Part shown: positions 22,665-34,819 of the stretch, piece after piece | Position numbering within the stretch: the first letter of the stretch is position 1 | How the letters are laid out: every line of letters starts with the position of its first letter | Origin: Mimachlamys varia | Taxonomy: Eukaryota > Mollusca > Bivalvia > Pectinida > Pectinidae | Direction of reading: 5' to 3' | NCBI GenBank assembly: GCA_947623455.1 | Contig: OX392534.1 | Coordinates: forward strand, 5,280,001 to 5,344,000 | DNA: 64,000 bases | The notes under the pieces: model-generated | Databases searched by the model: none | The model's input: only the letters and a program-made list of their open reading frames with translations | Told to the model about the DNA's origin: nothing | Made by a program: the position numbers and the translations under genes

Positions 22665-23074
22665 GTCACTGCCCTTTTTAACCAATCAGTGCATCGCGCA
22701 CTGCTGGGGACTGGACACTGTCCGAGGGCCCTTCATCACTATTATATTTTCTCTGTAGCAGCTTCATCGGGATATCTTATGTAAAAACACTTTATCTCCG
22801 GACACCACATCTCAACTGAAAACCCACCATCCCTCCCTTCGAGCTTCCTAATCTATGTATCATTGCTAGTTTTGAGCCTTTACAGATATTTGCCATCATG
22901 GCATTTTTTAATTTTGTCCTACAATTTGTTTGTTAATTATGTATATGCCATTTTGTGTAAGGACACCGTATGATAGTTATCTGTATTAACAACAGGTCTG
23001 CAGTTTTTCAGTGGAGATGTAGTCCCCAGCAGTGCGCGATGCACTGATTGGTTAAAAAGGGCAGTGACGCACAA
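22660..23074. mobile_element. MITE-like element with perfect 54-bp terminal inverted repeats
   Basis: Positions 22660-22713 and 23021-23074 are exact reverse complements over 54 bp, beginning TTGTGCGTCACTGCCC at the left and ending with its complement at the right. The 307-bp interior has no coding potential. The perfect identity of the arms implies a recent insertion or ongoing correction. No clear target-site duplication is seen, so the superfamily cannot be assigned. Confidence 0.8.
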
Positions 23075-23173
23075 CGCTGATTGGTCCAGTGTATAGCTGA
23101 CCGCGTCACATGCGGATCACGCATAGGATATAGGCCCTAAAGGTCCCGAGAGGGTGTGAAAATCACCCTTAGT

Positions 23174-23206
23174 TCACGTGATCGTTTATAAATCGCGATC
23201 ACGTGA
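23174..23206. repeat. Short inverted repeat with TCACGTGATCG arms
   Basis: TCACGTGATCG at 23174-23184 is mirrored by CGATCACGTGA at 23196-23206, spacer 11 bp. Each arm holds a palindromic ATCACGTGAT-like E-box core. It may be part of a transposon end or a binding site; I cannot tell which. Confidence 0.6.
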
Positions 23207-23487
23207 TAGTCAATACAGAAACCTACTGAAACCGTAAGGATATACTTATGGATCATTTAGAAAGTTGAGAGCCTGTACAACCTACAAAGTGTACAAATAT
23301 AGCCTAAAACGTACCATAATTTAAAATACACTTAATCAATTACCAACTTACATAAATATATTTATTGCGCCAATAAATTAAATTTATGTCAGCTTGTATA
23401 ATTTTGTTCAGAGACTGACGCTTGTTTTGTTGCTGAATTAGAGTTCCAAAAAGACAACTTCAAGATAAGATAGTTGTGAAAAGGTCA

Positions 23488-23493
23488 TTTATT
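23488..23493 (-). promoter_or_regulatory. Candidate polyadenylation signal AATAAA
   Basis: AATAAA on the - strand, about 76 nt past the stop codon of the candidate terminal exon at 23569-23705. Confidence 0.4.
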
Positions 23494-23568
23494 AATGACA
23501 AAGAACAAATTGTGACAATTTTGGTTCACAATTTCTTAAGATGATATGAATAAGAAGTACAATGACTT

Positions 23569-23705
23569 CTATATGTAATGTATCAACAAATATGGGATAC
23601 ACAAAATGGCACCGATGACAGACATGAGCAGCATCCACAACTCGTAGTGTGTGGCATGTTGCAGAGTGTCAGGCATCATCCCATCCAAAGTCTCTGAACA
23701 ATGTA
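23569..23705 (-). CDS. Candidate terminal exon of an unidentified membrane-protein gene
   Basis: On the - strand a good 3' splice site (TCATTTTCTTTCTCTAG) precedes an open segment of 44 complete codons ending at TAG (23571-23569). The encoded tail includes HCSETLDGMMPDTLQHATHY, then a hydrophobic stretch, WMLLMSVIGAILCIPYLLI, that would be a C-terminal membrane segment. Two bases precede the first full codon, so the intron is in phase 1. An AATAAA signal lies 76 nt past the stop. Amino-acid use is balanced, unlike the AT-driven chance frames nearby. I do not recognise the family and could not identify upstream exons, which should lie at higher coordinates on the same strand. Confidence 0.45.
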
Positions 23706-24284
23706 CTAGAGAAAGAAAATGATTAAGCCAATTGAATGTGTATGTGTGACTGTTAATCATAGACAGGTAGATTATACGGACGAGCACAAACTAAAGTGTA
23801 TATTCAATTGAATAACCAAAACCATGTATATTGTGGGCTACCAAGGAAATAAATACATACATGTATGCCCATTTTACATCTGAAAACAATGAACGATTGT
23901 GCATATGAAACACCTTTTGGACTGAAAATGTCAAGCAGCAAGTAGAAGTATTAACTTCACCAATAAAGACAATAATCTGAAAATATAAATTGGTGAGCAT
24001 GCACCTGCTGATATATTCAGTACACTGTATAAAAACTTAGTTACAATGAAAAAACATACAAATAATGATGACACTTGTCAAATTACAAATAAAATGTCTG
24101 TATGGTATTTGTATCCAGAATTGAAAGTATCATATGTCTTTTTTGCCCTCATGTAATGTTCTAGCAAGTACTTGAAATATACCAAATCAGCAATTAGTGA
24201 ATAGTCATGACTAATCTCACATTTTTTTTAAATACTAGTAAATGTTCCGGTATTTGGCAATATCAATATTGCTCCATAAAAAAT
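23706..24284. other. No gene recognised; would be intron of the - strand gene if real
   Basis: A - strand frame at 24000-23791 exists but lacks convincing splice signals or a protein signature. Confidence 0.5.
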
Positions 24285-24740
24285 AGTGAGCAGGCTGTAC
24301 TGACCTCACTAAATAAAAATGTTGAACATGGTAAAACAATGTTGATAAGAAGTAGTGAGCAGGCTGTACTGACCTCGCTAATTACAAATACTGAGCATGC
24401 TAAAACAATGTTGACAAGAAAAATAGAGAGCTAGCTGTACGGAATAACTTAATACAAATAAACGAACAATGGTAAAACAAAGTTGATAAAGAGATAGTGA
24501 GCAGGCTATACTGACCTCACGTACATTGTAATACCAACTTCAAACGTGGCAAAAAGAAATTATGAAAGAAAAATATAAAGTGAGCAGGCTTTACTGACCT
24601 CACTTAATACAAATATTCAACATGGCAAGACAATGTTGGTAAGAAAAATGAGTGAGCAGGCCATACTAACCTCTCCTGAGTTAAAACAAATACTTGAAAA
24701 TAGCAAAAAGGAACAAAAATAAACCTCACTTTGACCTCAC
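24285..24740. repeat. Diverged tandem repeat, about 70 bp unit, six copies
   Basis: Units begin AGTGAGCAGGCTGTACTGAC at 24285, 24354, 24425, 24495, 24579 and 24651, followed by CTCAC, an AATAC-rich middle, CATGGTAAAACAATGTTGAT and AAGAAAA. The spacing is 69-84 bp. The last unit decays into unrelated sequence. Confidence 0.85.
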
Positions 24741-25712
24741 TCACAGTAGCATAGCTACTTGCATTTGGCAAACATTGATAAATAAGATATAGTTCATGCT
24801 GATATGAATTACATGATATAGTTACAATGTATAGATCAATGTTACTATATTGTTTAGACATAAGTTTATAATATATCCCTAACCCTAACTCTTAACAGTT
24901 ATCACCTGTATTTGTAATGAAACATAGTTGGTTAATACGAAAGTTTTCATATAAAATGATGCTTGGCTACTGATAATGTGAAAGTATATAGATGTTTTAT
25001 AAACCTTTTATGTATAAGGTTAAATCTGTATTATATAATATTTACATTCTGTATTGCCTTCGCCTATATATCATTACTAAACCAAATTGTAGTATATCAC
25101 AATAATTTAATCTTGTTTGAAACAAGCGTTTTCATTGGTTTAAAAAATAATGTTATCAGCCCATAACGTAAAAAATAACGTCGCCGTTTATAACGTCGCT
25201 TTTGATTGGCTGATGCAGCAGCGTATTAATTTGTAAGAGAAAAGAGTCCCTCAATAAAATGAATTTTCGCAGGGTATATATTAGATTATAAGGATTAACT
25301 TGAATCTATTTTTTTATGCTATGGGATTATAACACAAAAAACTGGAGTGTTCTCTCATCATAAACCACTTCCGTTTTTTTGTGTTATATTATACCACCAT
25401 ACCATAAACAAATATTCAAGATGACCTAACACACACATATGCTGCACCTCTTAAATTCAATAATAGACACAGTATGCCGAAAATATGAATTTAACTTCAT
25501 CATACAGCTGTTTCGTCCTCCTATAACTCTTCAGTGATGCTAGGGGCCACGAGGTAATAATCCAAAATTTCTAAACTTATGTAGAAGCAGAAGCATCAGG
25601 TGCGTAAAACCTCTTTAATTTATGAATTTAGAAGTAAAATGAAACTGGTTCTGTATAATTCAAGTTAATCCTTAATTGTATACTACAATGTACAATTTGC
25701 AATCCGCATCAC
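24741..25712. other. AT-rich region, no gene seen
   Basis: No coding or mobile-element signature. CCCTAACCCTAAC occurs once near 24875 (see rejected items). AACGTCGC motifs lie near 25180-25200. Confidence 0.55.
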
Positions 25713-25948
25713 ATGACGTTATTTCTAAAGCCATGTTGGACTACGTAATATCAAAGCTTTCCACTCCGCCTCAGATAACATGTATACTGGCTTTGAATCA
25801 ATCGCTTAGATGACACTGATTTAAATCAGGTAATTATGACGTCATGTCTGGCACTATATTTGACTACGTTACGTCAACGCTTTGCCTCAGATAACATGTA
25901 CAATGGCTTTGAGACAATATCTCAGATGATATTGACTTAAATCAGGCT
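25713..25948. repeat. Two-copy diverged direct repeat, about 120 bp
   Basis: The unit at 25713 recurs at 25836. Shared blocks, in order, are ATGACGT, TTTGACTACGT or TTGGACTACGT, GCCTCAGATAACATGTA, TGGCTTTGA, CAAT, and TTAAATCAGG at the end. Identity is moderate with small indels. Confidence 0.8.
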
Positions 25949-28340
25949 CTTCAAGTAAAGAAACACACACGGAAAAAGGAGAATGTTTTATGACCATGTA
26001 CCGAAGAAATAGACACGGGAATATTTTGAAATTATCCGTAATGTAAATATAAGCATTAACGTGCCATATTCTATTTATCTGTATTCATATCGACTATACT
26101 ACATGTACATCTGGTGCATGTAACAGTTCAATGCTTAATGTCTCATAAGTCAATTTATATATTTGGCTGGATATTGATCCTTTTTTATGATTATTTATAG
26201 TGTATTTTATGAAGATCATATGTGACACTAAAATAAAATAATTGTATTATTATAATTATTAAATTTATCATATAACACTGGTCGTTTGCCGTTCGATATG
26301 GGGATGTAATAAAAACAAAAGTCATGCAAGTAGGTAAACATTATTGTGACGTCACATATTAATGACGTCACGTTATTGTACATGACGCCAAGCTATTGTC
26401 TCAGTAGTGAAAAGAAGTCTTACGTTGAAAATACATTTGTAAATTTGTAAAGTTATTAAATTCATAGAATCTAGCACTACTGTCGATGTAAGAATGAATG
26501 TATAATCCAATTAAGCTTATAAATTGTTTTGGTAAAAACATCCGTATTAGCTTTTTGAAAAACATATACATCTCTATCTACATTTAACCTTGTCCTGTCT
26601 TTACAGTCCAGACACTTGTATGGACCGGTCATAGCGTCTTGTCCCACTGTCTTTGGTTTGGACAGGTTGTACTGTACAAAATGTATTTATTCTTATACAG
26701 CTCACACCCAATATGATGCTATTATATACATGTAAATGGAAAGTCTAAAATGAAATTCTTCCTAATTACGTCTTGGTGTATTTAAAGTTAAATATTTAAT
26801 GAAAAGTATTTAAACATTATAAGTTATGGATATACATATAGATATAAGAATTGTACTTTATTTGACTGCAAATACGGTCATACATGTATGTCCACAGTTG
26901 GCAACGACCATATTCACTATGGAGCGCTAACACGCAACATAGAATATGTTCAATGCAAACTGCAGGCATACTAGAATAAGGTTCACTTTAGTATCAAAAC
27001 ACAAGGATAATAAAAGAGAATGAAATATATATACAACGTTAAAATGTCCCTTACCACCACCATTAAAAATTAATCTTAATCATGATCTTATTGGTAACAC
27101 ATTCTACTCCCCAATTTAAAGGCATGAAATTATTCAATTTTGAAAACAATTAACACTGAGCAAGGTCGGAATCATCAATTTTCCGTTCAGTTTGTCGAAG
27201 TTGTTTATATGTAAATGTTTCCTTTGGTATCATTTTGCAGTATTTCATCGATTCTTTAGTTAAATTACACCTTTGTTCCCAAGTTAGTATTCTATTTTGT
27301 CGGCCTGCTGTATCTGTTACTAAATTTAATGGTGCAGCACATGTGTGGGTGTTACGTCATCTTTTCTATTACTAAACATTAAGTAAACTGAGACTCAATA
27401 TAGACGCGGAAGAACACCTGTTACAGGATAGCCTTAAATGAAATGTCGTGTGGTGCAACCAGTGTCAGTTTGAAAAATAAATAGCTTAAACTGTACATTA
27501 GCAATCGTTACTAAATCTTTGATCAACAAAGAAAAAATGCAAATTAGAAAAATAATATTGATTAATTAATCAAGGCACGTTTTCTTTAGAGCTACATTTC
27601 ACCCGCCCTACAGAAGTTGTTTATCGACTATTCGTGAGAATGTATGGCAAGTCCACAGCTTACGTAAGCAATACAATAGTGTAAAATAAAAGCTGTTGGG
27701 TGGTATTATATATCATTTGAACCCAAGTCTAAACTTTAAAGCGGTTCCCGACATTGTACACGTATGAGACCAAGGATAAGGTAACACTAATTACACAAAA
27801 AGACTATACTTTAGCGATTTACTTCACTCGGGTCAGTAAAGAGGTATGATGCATATCGGCCCGTTTCGACCTAAAGGTGAACATTTTCAAAATAAAAAAC
27901 AAGGCATCACAAACGATACAAATCCCCTCGCGTGCTAACACATGAACTCTGACGCAAAATGGTGGGTGGGGTTATTGCAGGACATTGAAACAACATCAGT
28001 TGTCATTTGCACTGAACTACAATAGACATGGATGGGCTTATTAGCAGGCATGGGCTCATTGCCAGATAAATATGGTATATATTCGTATGCATTCAACAGT
28101 ATCTGGTTACGCATCACACTACCAACTTCATTTCCTGAAAGTGATTATAATTATGTGTTTATCTAAATGCATATATAAGGATTCTTCTTTGTTCAGAAGG
28201 TTTAATTGGCATAGTACATGGTTATTTTCTTGGATGGAGTCCCATTCAAGAAAAATACAGAATGCAATATAGTCACATGAAGACTATAGGTGTCAAATAT
28301 AGTACTGCAGGGTTTGCGCTGGGTATTTTATAAATGGGGT
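25949..28340. other. AT-rich region, no gene seen
   Basis: No protein signature. It holds the second copy of the ATGTAATAAAAACAAAAG repeat (26304-26348), followed by two TGACGTCA sites (26347-26369). An AG...GT-bounded 59-bp segment at 26607 was considered as an exon and rejected. Confidence 0.5.
26304..26348. repeat. Dispersed repeat, copy 2 (partner 22606-22664)
   Basis: ATGTAATAAAAACAAAAG, CATGCAA, then ACATTATTGTG, in the same order as at 22606. It is followed by GACGTCAC instead of CGTCAC. A family of related element ends is likely. Confidence 0.6.
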
Positions 28341-28349
28341 CCTTTCCTA

Positions 28350-28569
28350 AATAAATAGTAACGCTGACCTTATTCTTGACCTTGGCACCCTGAAACAGGA
28401 ACTCATTCGACGTATTACCATGCTGAACCCATGTATGAAGTTTGGTCAGGATCCATTCAGAAATCAAGTTGCAAGAGTGCTGACAAAGATTTTCTATAAA
28501 TAGTAACGGTGACCTTGACCTTGACCATGGCACCCTGAAACACGAACTCGTTCGAGGTATTACCATGCT
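28350..28569. repeat. Direct repeat pair, about 72 bp, period 148 bp; likely interspersed element
   Basis: TAAATAGTAACGCTGACCTT at 28350 and its copy at 28498 both continue through CTTGACC, TGGCACCCTGAAACA, GAACTC(A/G)TTCGA and GTATTACCATGCT. The tail (28570-28600), CCCCTCCCCGACTTTCGTCG, is GC-rich and ends in GAGGGGATAA, which with CCCCTC gives a short terminal hairpin. The look is that of an interspersed repeat rather than a gene. Confidence 0.65.
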
Positions 28570-28790
28570 ATATCCCCTCCCCGACTTTCGTCGCGAGGGG
28601 ATAATTAACATCAAAATGTGAGGTTTTGGAAAACAAATGTTAAATATAAAACATGTATATGCTCTTATCTGTGAAAAATGAGTTCGTTTATCGCAATGAC
28701 TATTTCATTAAAAGACCATAAAATTGCATTATCGTGCTATTTGCAACTTTCGAGGGGGTTTTCCTAAATTAAAATCCGTTTTTGACATGG

Positions 28791-28887
28791 AGCGCATCGG
28801 AGGACCAACTTTTATAAAGTCGTATTTTGTTTATGTACCAAAAGACTACTTAAATCTTATTCTTCAAAAGTGGTGCTCCGATGCGCT
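28791..28887. repeat. Inverted repeat, 22-bp arms, AT-rich loop
   Basis: AGCGCATCGGAGGACCAACT at 28791 pairs with AGTGGTGCTCCGATGCGCT ending at 28887. The arms match with about three mismatches around a loop of about 52 bp. A small hairpin or MITE remnant. Confidence 0.7.
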
Positions 28888-28982
28888 GGTATAAGAATAT
28901 GGAAAAAAACGTTGTTGGTGAAATATTTTAAGTTTGATCAACTAATCTGACTACAAATCAAAATAAAGAATCCAAATTCATG

Positions 28983-29036
28983 TAGTCTACTTAGCTCAGG
29001 TTCATAACCCAAAGGTTCAGAGTTCAAATCACGAAA
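28983..29036 (+). pseudogene. tRNA-Met(CAT)-like relic with D-arm deletion
   Basis: CTACTTAGCTCAGG resembles the acceptor and A-box start of elongator tRNA-Met. TTCATAACCCAAAGGTTC resembles its anticodon loop (CAT) and variable region, and GAGTTCAAATC its T-arm B box. About 14-15 bases of the D arm are missing and the 3' acceptor strand does not pair, so it cannot be a functional tRNA. It may be the head of a tRNA-derived SINE; a run of T follows at 29041. Confidence 0.4.
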
Positions 29037-29683
29037 GCGTTTTTTTTTTCAAATTTACAAGAATATTTGCTTTAGGTGTGAAATAAAACGTTGAGATTCA
29101 AAATTGTCAACGGGAAAGATTTAATTAAGTGATTCACTCCGTATCCATTCCGTGTAAAATGTAAACAAATAGCCACGTCGACTGAGACTTGCACACATGC
29201 GTACATATAGGTAAAAACTCCCCTACAAATGTTGAATTTTATTTCATTATGTGCGTAATCAATTGACTATATAATATGCCCTTACAGTCAACAACAGTGG
29301 CCCAATCAATTACATTTGGTGACTGTATAAAGAAAGGCCAAGGCAGATAAATTAACAGTTTTCAGAAGGATTTCTTTGAAAAATCTGCTCTAGTTCATAT
29401 ATAATCAAAATATTTACTATAATTCTGTCATAGAAAAAAACGAATGTGTTTAGATTAGACTTTTACACTACAGCGAACCAATGAACCATGGAGATTTATT
29501 TTAGTACTTGGAGATTTACAAAACGTCACGTGATATTTTACCTGTACTGCGAGCGCGTAGCTTGGGTCGGTATAGGCGGAAAGTGACCATACCTCTTTCC
29601 AAAAGTTACAAAAGACACTCGCTAAAGCTCGAATCCTTTGTAACGTTTTAAAAACACTAACTCGAATTAGATACCATATCCAT
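29037..29683. other. No gene recognised
   Basis: Non-repetitive AT-rich sequence before the 22-bp array. It probably lies in an early intron or upstream of the glycosyltransferase gene. Confidence 0.5.
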
Positions 29684-32600
29684 CAGCCACTCGTTGTGTA
29701 ACATCTAGCCACTCGTTGTGTAACCTCTAGCCACTCGTTGTGTAACATCTAGCTATTCGTTGTGTAACATCTTGCTACTCGTTGTGTAACATCTAGCTAC
29801 TCGTTGTGTAACATCTAGCTACTCGTTGTGTAAGCTCTAGCTACACGTTGTGTAACATCTAGCTATTCGTTGTGTAACCTCTAGCCACTCGTTGTGTAAC
29901 CTCTAGCTACTCGTTGTGTAACCTCTAGCCACTCGTTGTGTAACCTCTAGCCACTCGTTGTGTAACCTCTAGCTACTCGTTGTGTAACCTCTAGCCACTC
30001 GTTGTGTAACATCTAGCCACTCGTTGTGTAACCTCTAGCTATTCGTTGTGTAACCTCTAGCCACTCGTTGTGTAACCTCTAGCTACTCGTTGTGTAACCT
30101 CTAGCGATCGTTGTGTAACCTCTAGCCACTCGTTGTGTAACATCTAGCTATTCGTTGTGTAACATCTTGCTACTCGTTGTGTAACCTCTAGCCACTCGTT
30201 GTGTAACCTCTAGCCACTCGTTGTGTAACCTCTAGCTACTCGTTGTGTAACCTCTAGCCACTCGTTGTGTAACATCTAGCCACTCGTTGTGTAACCTCTA
30301 GCTACTCGTTGTGTAAGCTCTAGCTACTCGTTGTGTAACCTCTAGCGATCGTTGTGTAACCTCTAGCCACTCGTTGTGTAACCTCTAGCCACTCGTTGAG
30401 AAACATCTAGCTACTCGTTGTGTAACCTCTAGCCACTCGTTGTGTAACATCTAGCTATTCGTTGTGTAACATCTAGCTACTCGTTGTGTAACATCTAGCT
30501 ACTCGTTGTGTAACATCTAGCTACTCGTTGTGTAACATCTAGCTACTCGTTATGTAAGCTCTAGCTACTCGTTGTGTAACCTCTAGCGATCGTTGTGTAA
30601 CCTCTAGCTACTCGTTGTGTAACCTCTAGCCACTCGTTGAGAAACATCTAGCTACTCGTTGTGTAACCTCTAGCCACTCGTTGTGTAACATCTAGCTTTT
30701 CGTTGTGTAACATCTAGCTACTCGTTGTGTAACATCTAGCTACTCGTTGTGTAACATCTAGCTACTCGTTGTGTAAGCTTTAGCTACACGTTGTGTAACA
30801 TCTAGCTATTCGTTGTGTAACCTCTAGCTACTCGTTGTGTAACCTCTAGCCACTCGTTGTGTAACCTCTAGCTACTCGTTGTGTAACCTCTAGCCACTCG
30901 TTGTGTAACCTCTAGCCACTCGTTGTGTAACCTCTAGCTACTCGTTGTGTAACCTCTAGCCACTCGTTGTGTAACATCTAGCTACTCGTTGTGTAACCTC
31001 TAGCTACTCGTTGTGTAAGCTCTAGCTACTCGTTGTGTAACCTCTAGCGATCGTTGTGTAACCTCTAGCCACTCGTTGTGTAACCTCTAGCCACTCGTTG
31101 AGAAACATCTAGCTACTCGTTGTGTAACCTCTAGCCACTCGTTGTGTAACCTCTAGCTACTCGTTGTGTAACCTCTAGCTACTCGTTGTGTAACATCTAG
31201 CTACTCGTTGTGTAATATCTAGCTACTCGTTGTGTATGCTCTAGCTACACGTTGTGTAACATCTAGCTATTCGTTGTGTAACCTCTAGCCACTCGTTGTG
31301 TAACCTCAAGCTACTCGTTGAGAAACCTCTAGTTACTCAATGTGTAACCTCTAGCTACTCGTTGAGTAACCTCTAGCCACTCGTTGTGTAACCTCTAGCT
31401 ACTCGTTGTGTAACCTCTAGCTACTCGTTGTGTAACCTCTAGCTACTCGTTGTGTAACCTCTAGCCACTCGTTGTGTAACCTCTAGCTAAGCTACTCGTT
31501 GTGTAACCTCTAGCTAAGCTACTCGTTGTGTAACCTTTAGCTACTCGTTGTGTAACCTCTAGCCTCTCGTTGTGTAAGCTCTAGCCACTCGTTGTGTAAC
31601 ATCTAGCGATCGTTGTGTAACATCTAGCGATCGTTGTGTAACCTCTAGCCACTCGTTGTGTAAGCTCTAGCCACTCGTTGTATAACCTCTAGCTACTCGT
31701 TGTATAACCTCTAGCTACTTGTTGTGTAACCTTTAGCGATCGTTGAGAAACCTCTAGCCACTCGTTGTGTAAGTTCTAGCCACTCGTTGTGTAAGCTGTA
31801 GCTACTCGTTGTGTAACCTCTAGCAACTCGTTGTGAAACCTCTAGTTACTCAATGTGTAACCTCAAGCTACTCGTTGTGTAACCTCTAGCCACTCGTTGC
31901 GTAACCTCTAGCTACTTGTTGTGTAACCTTTAGCGATCGTTGTGAAACATCTAGCTACTCGTTGTGTAACCTCTAGCTACTTGTTGTGTAACCTCTAGCG
32001 ATCGTTGTGAAACCTCTAGCCACTCGCTCTGTAAGCTCTAGCCACTCGCTGTGTAAGCTCTAGCCACTCGTTGTGTAAGCTCTAGCCACTCGTTGTGAAA
32101 CCTCTAGTTACTCAATGTGTAACCTCAAGCTACTCGTTGTGTAACCTCTAGCTACTTGCTGTGTAACCTCTAGCGATCGTTGTGTAAGCTCTAGCTACTC
32201 GTTGTGTAACCTCTAGCCACTCGCTGTGTAAGCTCTAGCCACTCGTTGTGTAACATCTAGCTATTCGTTGTGTAACATCTTGCTACTCGTTGTGTAACAT
32301 CTAGCTACTCGTTGTGTAACATCTAGCTACTCGTTGTGTAAGATCTAGCCACTCGTTGTGTAACCTCTAGCCACTCGTTGTGTAACCTCTAGCCACTCGT
32401 TGTGTAACCTCTAGCCACTCGTTGTGTAACCTCTAGCTAAGCTACTCGTTGTGTAACCTCTAGCTACTCGTTGTGTAACCTCTAGCCACTCGTTGTGTAA
32501 CCTCTAGCTACTCGTTGTGTAACCTCTAGCGATCGTTGAGAAACCTCTAGCCACTCGTTGTGTAATCTCTAGCCACTCGTTGTGTAATCTCTAGCCACTC

Positions 32601-34622
32601 GTTGTGTAAGCTCTAGCTACTCGTTGTGTAACCTCTAGCTACTCGTTTTGTAACCTCTAGCCACTCGTTGTGTAATCTCTAGCCACTCGTTGTGTAACCT
32701 CTAGCTACTCGTTTTGTAACCTCTAGCAACTCGTTGTGTAACCTCTAGCTACTCGTTGTGTAACCTTTAGCCACTCGTTGTGTAACCTCTAGCTACTCGT
32801 TGTGTAACCTCTAGCCACTCGTTGTGTAACCTCTAGCTACTCGTTGTGTAACCTTTAGCCACTCGTTGTGTAACCTCTAGCTACTCGTTGTGTAACCTCT
32901 AGCCACTCGTTGTGTAACCTCTAGCTACTCGTTGTGTAACCTTTAGCCACTCGTTGTGTAATCTCTAGCCACTCGTTGTGTAACCTCTAGCCACTCGTTG
33001 TGTAATCTCTAGCCACTCGTTGTGTAACCTCTAGCTACTCGTTGTGTAACCTCTAGCTACTCGTTGTGTAACCTCTAGCCACTCGTTGTGTAACCTCTAG
33101 CTAAGCTACTCGTTGTGTAACCTCTAGCTAAGCTACTCGTTGTGTAAGCTCTAGCCACTCGTTGTGTAACATCTAGCGATCGTTGTGTAACATCTAGCGA
33201 TCGTTGTGTAACCTCTAGCCACTCGTTGTGTAAGCTCTATCCACTCGTTGTATAACCTCTAGCTACTCGTTGTGTAACCTCTAGCTACTTGTTGTGTAAC
33301 CTTTAGCGATCGTTGAGAAACCTCTAGCCACTCGTTGTGTAAGTTCTAGCCACTCGTTGTGTAAGCTGTAGCTACTCGTTGTGTAACCTCTAGCAACTCG
33401 TTGTGAAACCTCTAGTTACTCAATGTGTAACCTCAAGCTACTCGTTGTGTAACCTCTAGCCACTCGTTGCGTAACCTCTAGCTACTTGTTGTGTAACCTT
33501 TAGCGATCGTTGTGAAACATCTAGCTACTCGTTGTGTAACCTCTAGCTACTTGTTGTGTAACCTCTAGCGATCGTTGTGAAACCTCTAGCCACTCGCTCT
33601 GTAAGCTCTAGCCACTCGCTGTGTAAGCTCTAGCCACTCGTTGTGTAAGCTCTAGCCACTCGTTGTGAAACCTCTAGTTACTCAATGTGTAACCTCAAGC
33701 TACTCGTTGTGTAACCTCTAGCTACTTGTTGTGTAACCTCTAGCGATCGTTGTGTAAGCTCTAGCTACTCGTTGTGTAACCTCTAGCCACTCGCTGTGTA
33801 AGCTCTAGCCACTCGTTGTGTAAGCTCTAGCCACTCGTTGTGTAAGCTCTAGCCACTCGTTATGTAACCTCTAGCTACACGTTGTGTAAGCTCTAGCTAC
33901 TCGTTGTGTAAGATCTAGCCACTCGTTGTGTAACCTCTAGCCACTCGTTGTGTAACCTCTAGCCACTCGTTGTGTAACCTCTAGCCACTCGTTGTGTAAC
34001 CTCTAGCTAAGCTACTCGTTGTGTAACCTCTAGCTACTCGTTGTGTAACCTCTAGCCACTCGTTGTGTAACCTCTAGCTACTCGTTGTGTAACCTCTAGC
34101 GATCGTTGAGAAACCTCTAGCCACTCGTTGTGTAATCTCTAGCCACTCGTTGTGTAATCTCTAGCCACTCGTTGTGTAAGCTCTAGCTACTCGTTGTGTA
34201 ACCTCTAGCTACTCGTTTTGTAACCTCTAGCCACTCGTTGTGTAATCTCTAGCCACTCGTTGTGTAACCTCTAGCTACTCGTTTTGTAACCTCTAGCAAC
34301 TCGTTGTGTAACCTCTAGCTACTCGTTGTGTAACCTTTAGCCACTCGTTGTGTAACCTCTAGCTACTCGTTGTGTAACCTCTAGCCACTCGTTGTGTAAC
34401 CTCTAGCTACTCGTTGTGTAACCTTTAGCCACTCGTTGTGTAACCTCTAGCTACTCGTTGTGTAACCTCTAGCCACTCGTTGTGTAATCTCTAGCCACTC
34501 GTTGTGTAACCTCTAGCCACTCGTTGTGTAATCTCTAGCCACTCGTTGTGTAACCTCTAGCTACTCGTTGTGTAACCTCTAGCTACTCGTTGTGTAACCT
34601 CTAGCCACTCGTTGTGTAACCT
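29684..34622. repeat. Minisatellite, 22 bp unit, about 224 copies
   Basis: The basic unit is CTACTCGTTGTGTAACCTCT plus AG, with recurrent variants (CCACTCG, ACATCTAG, AAGCTCTAG, GCGATCGTTG, CTAAGCTACTCG). Higher-order structure is clear: rare variants such as CACTCGCTCTGTAAGC (32021 and 33591), TCTAGTTACTCAATG (31841 and 33411) and AGATCTAGCC (32341 and 33911) recur at exactly 1570 bp. The array ends at CTATGGG, about 200 bp before the next exon, so it lies in the intron upstream of the exon at 34820 if the gene starts further left. Confidence 0.97.
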
Positions 34623-34819
34623 ATGGGTATTTATTGTTATATCATTCCTCGTGTGCAGTAAAAAAATGGAAAACGTCTATAAAACAACAAAAAGACGTAG
34701 AGAAAATAGTAACATTACACGTATTAGACCAACACGCCAAACATTTGTGAATGAAATTTTCGAAAGGTTTATATATTAACAACCATAACTGTTTCGATCT
34801 CAATTTTTTTATTTTTCAG

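Noticed and set aside
24875..24887. CCCTAACCCTAAC, resembling telomere repeat
   Set aside because: Only two units, with no extended degenerate array; consistent with chance.
26607..26665. 59-bp segment with a strong acceptor (CTTGTCCTGTCTTTACAG) ending at CAG|GTTGTA; considered as a stem exon of the GT7 gene
   Set aside because: None of its reading frames resembles the GT7 stem or the CP...VG block, the donor is weak, and its end phase does not match the exon at 34820 when joined to the candidate exon at 20526.
28273..28614. 113-codon - strand frame
   Set aside because: It lies entirely within a duplicated interspersed repeat and has no recognisable domain.
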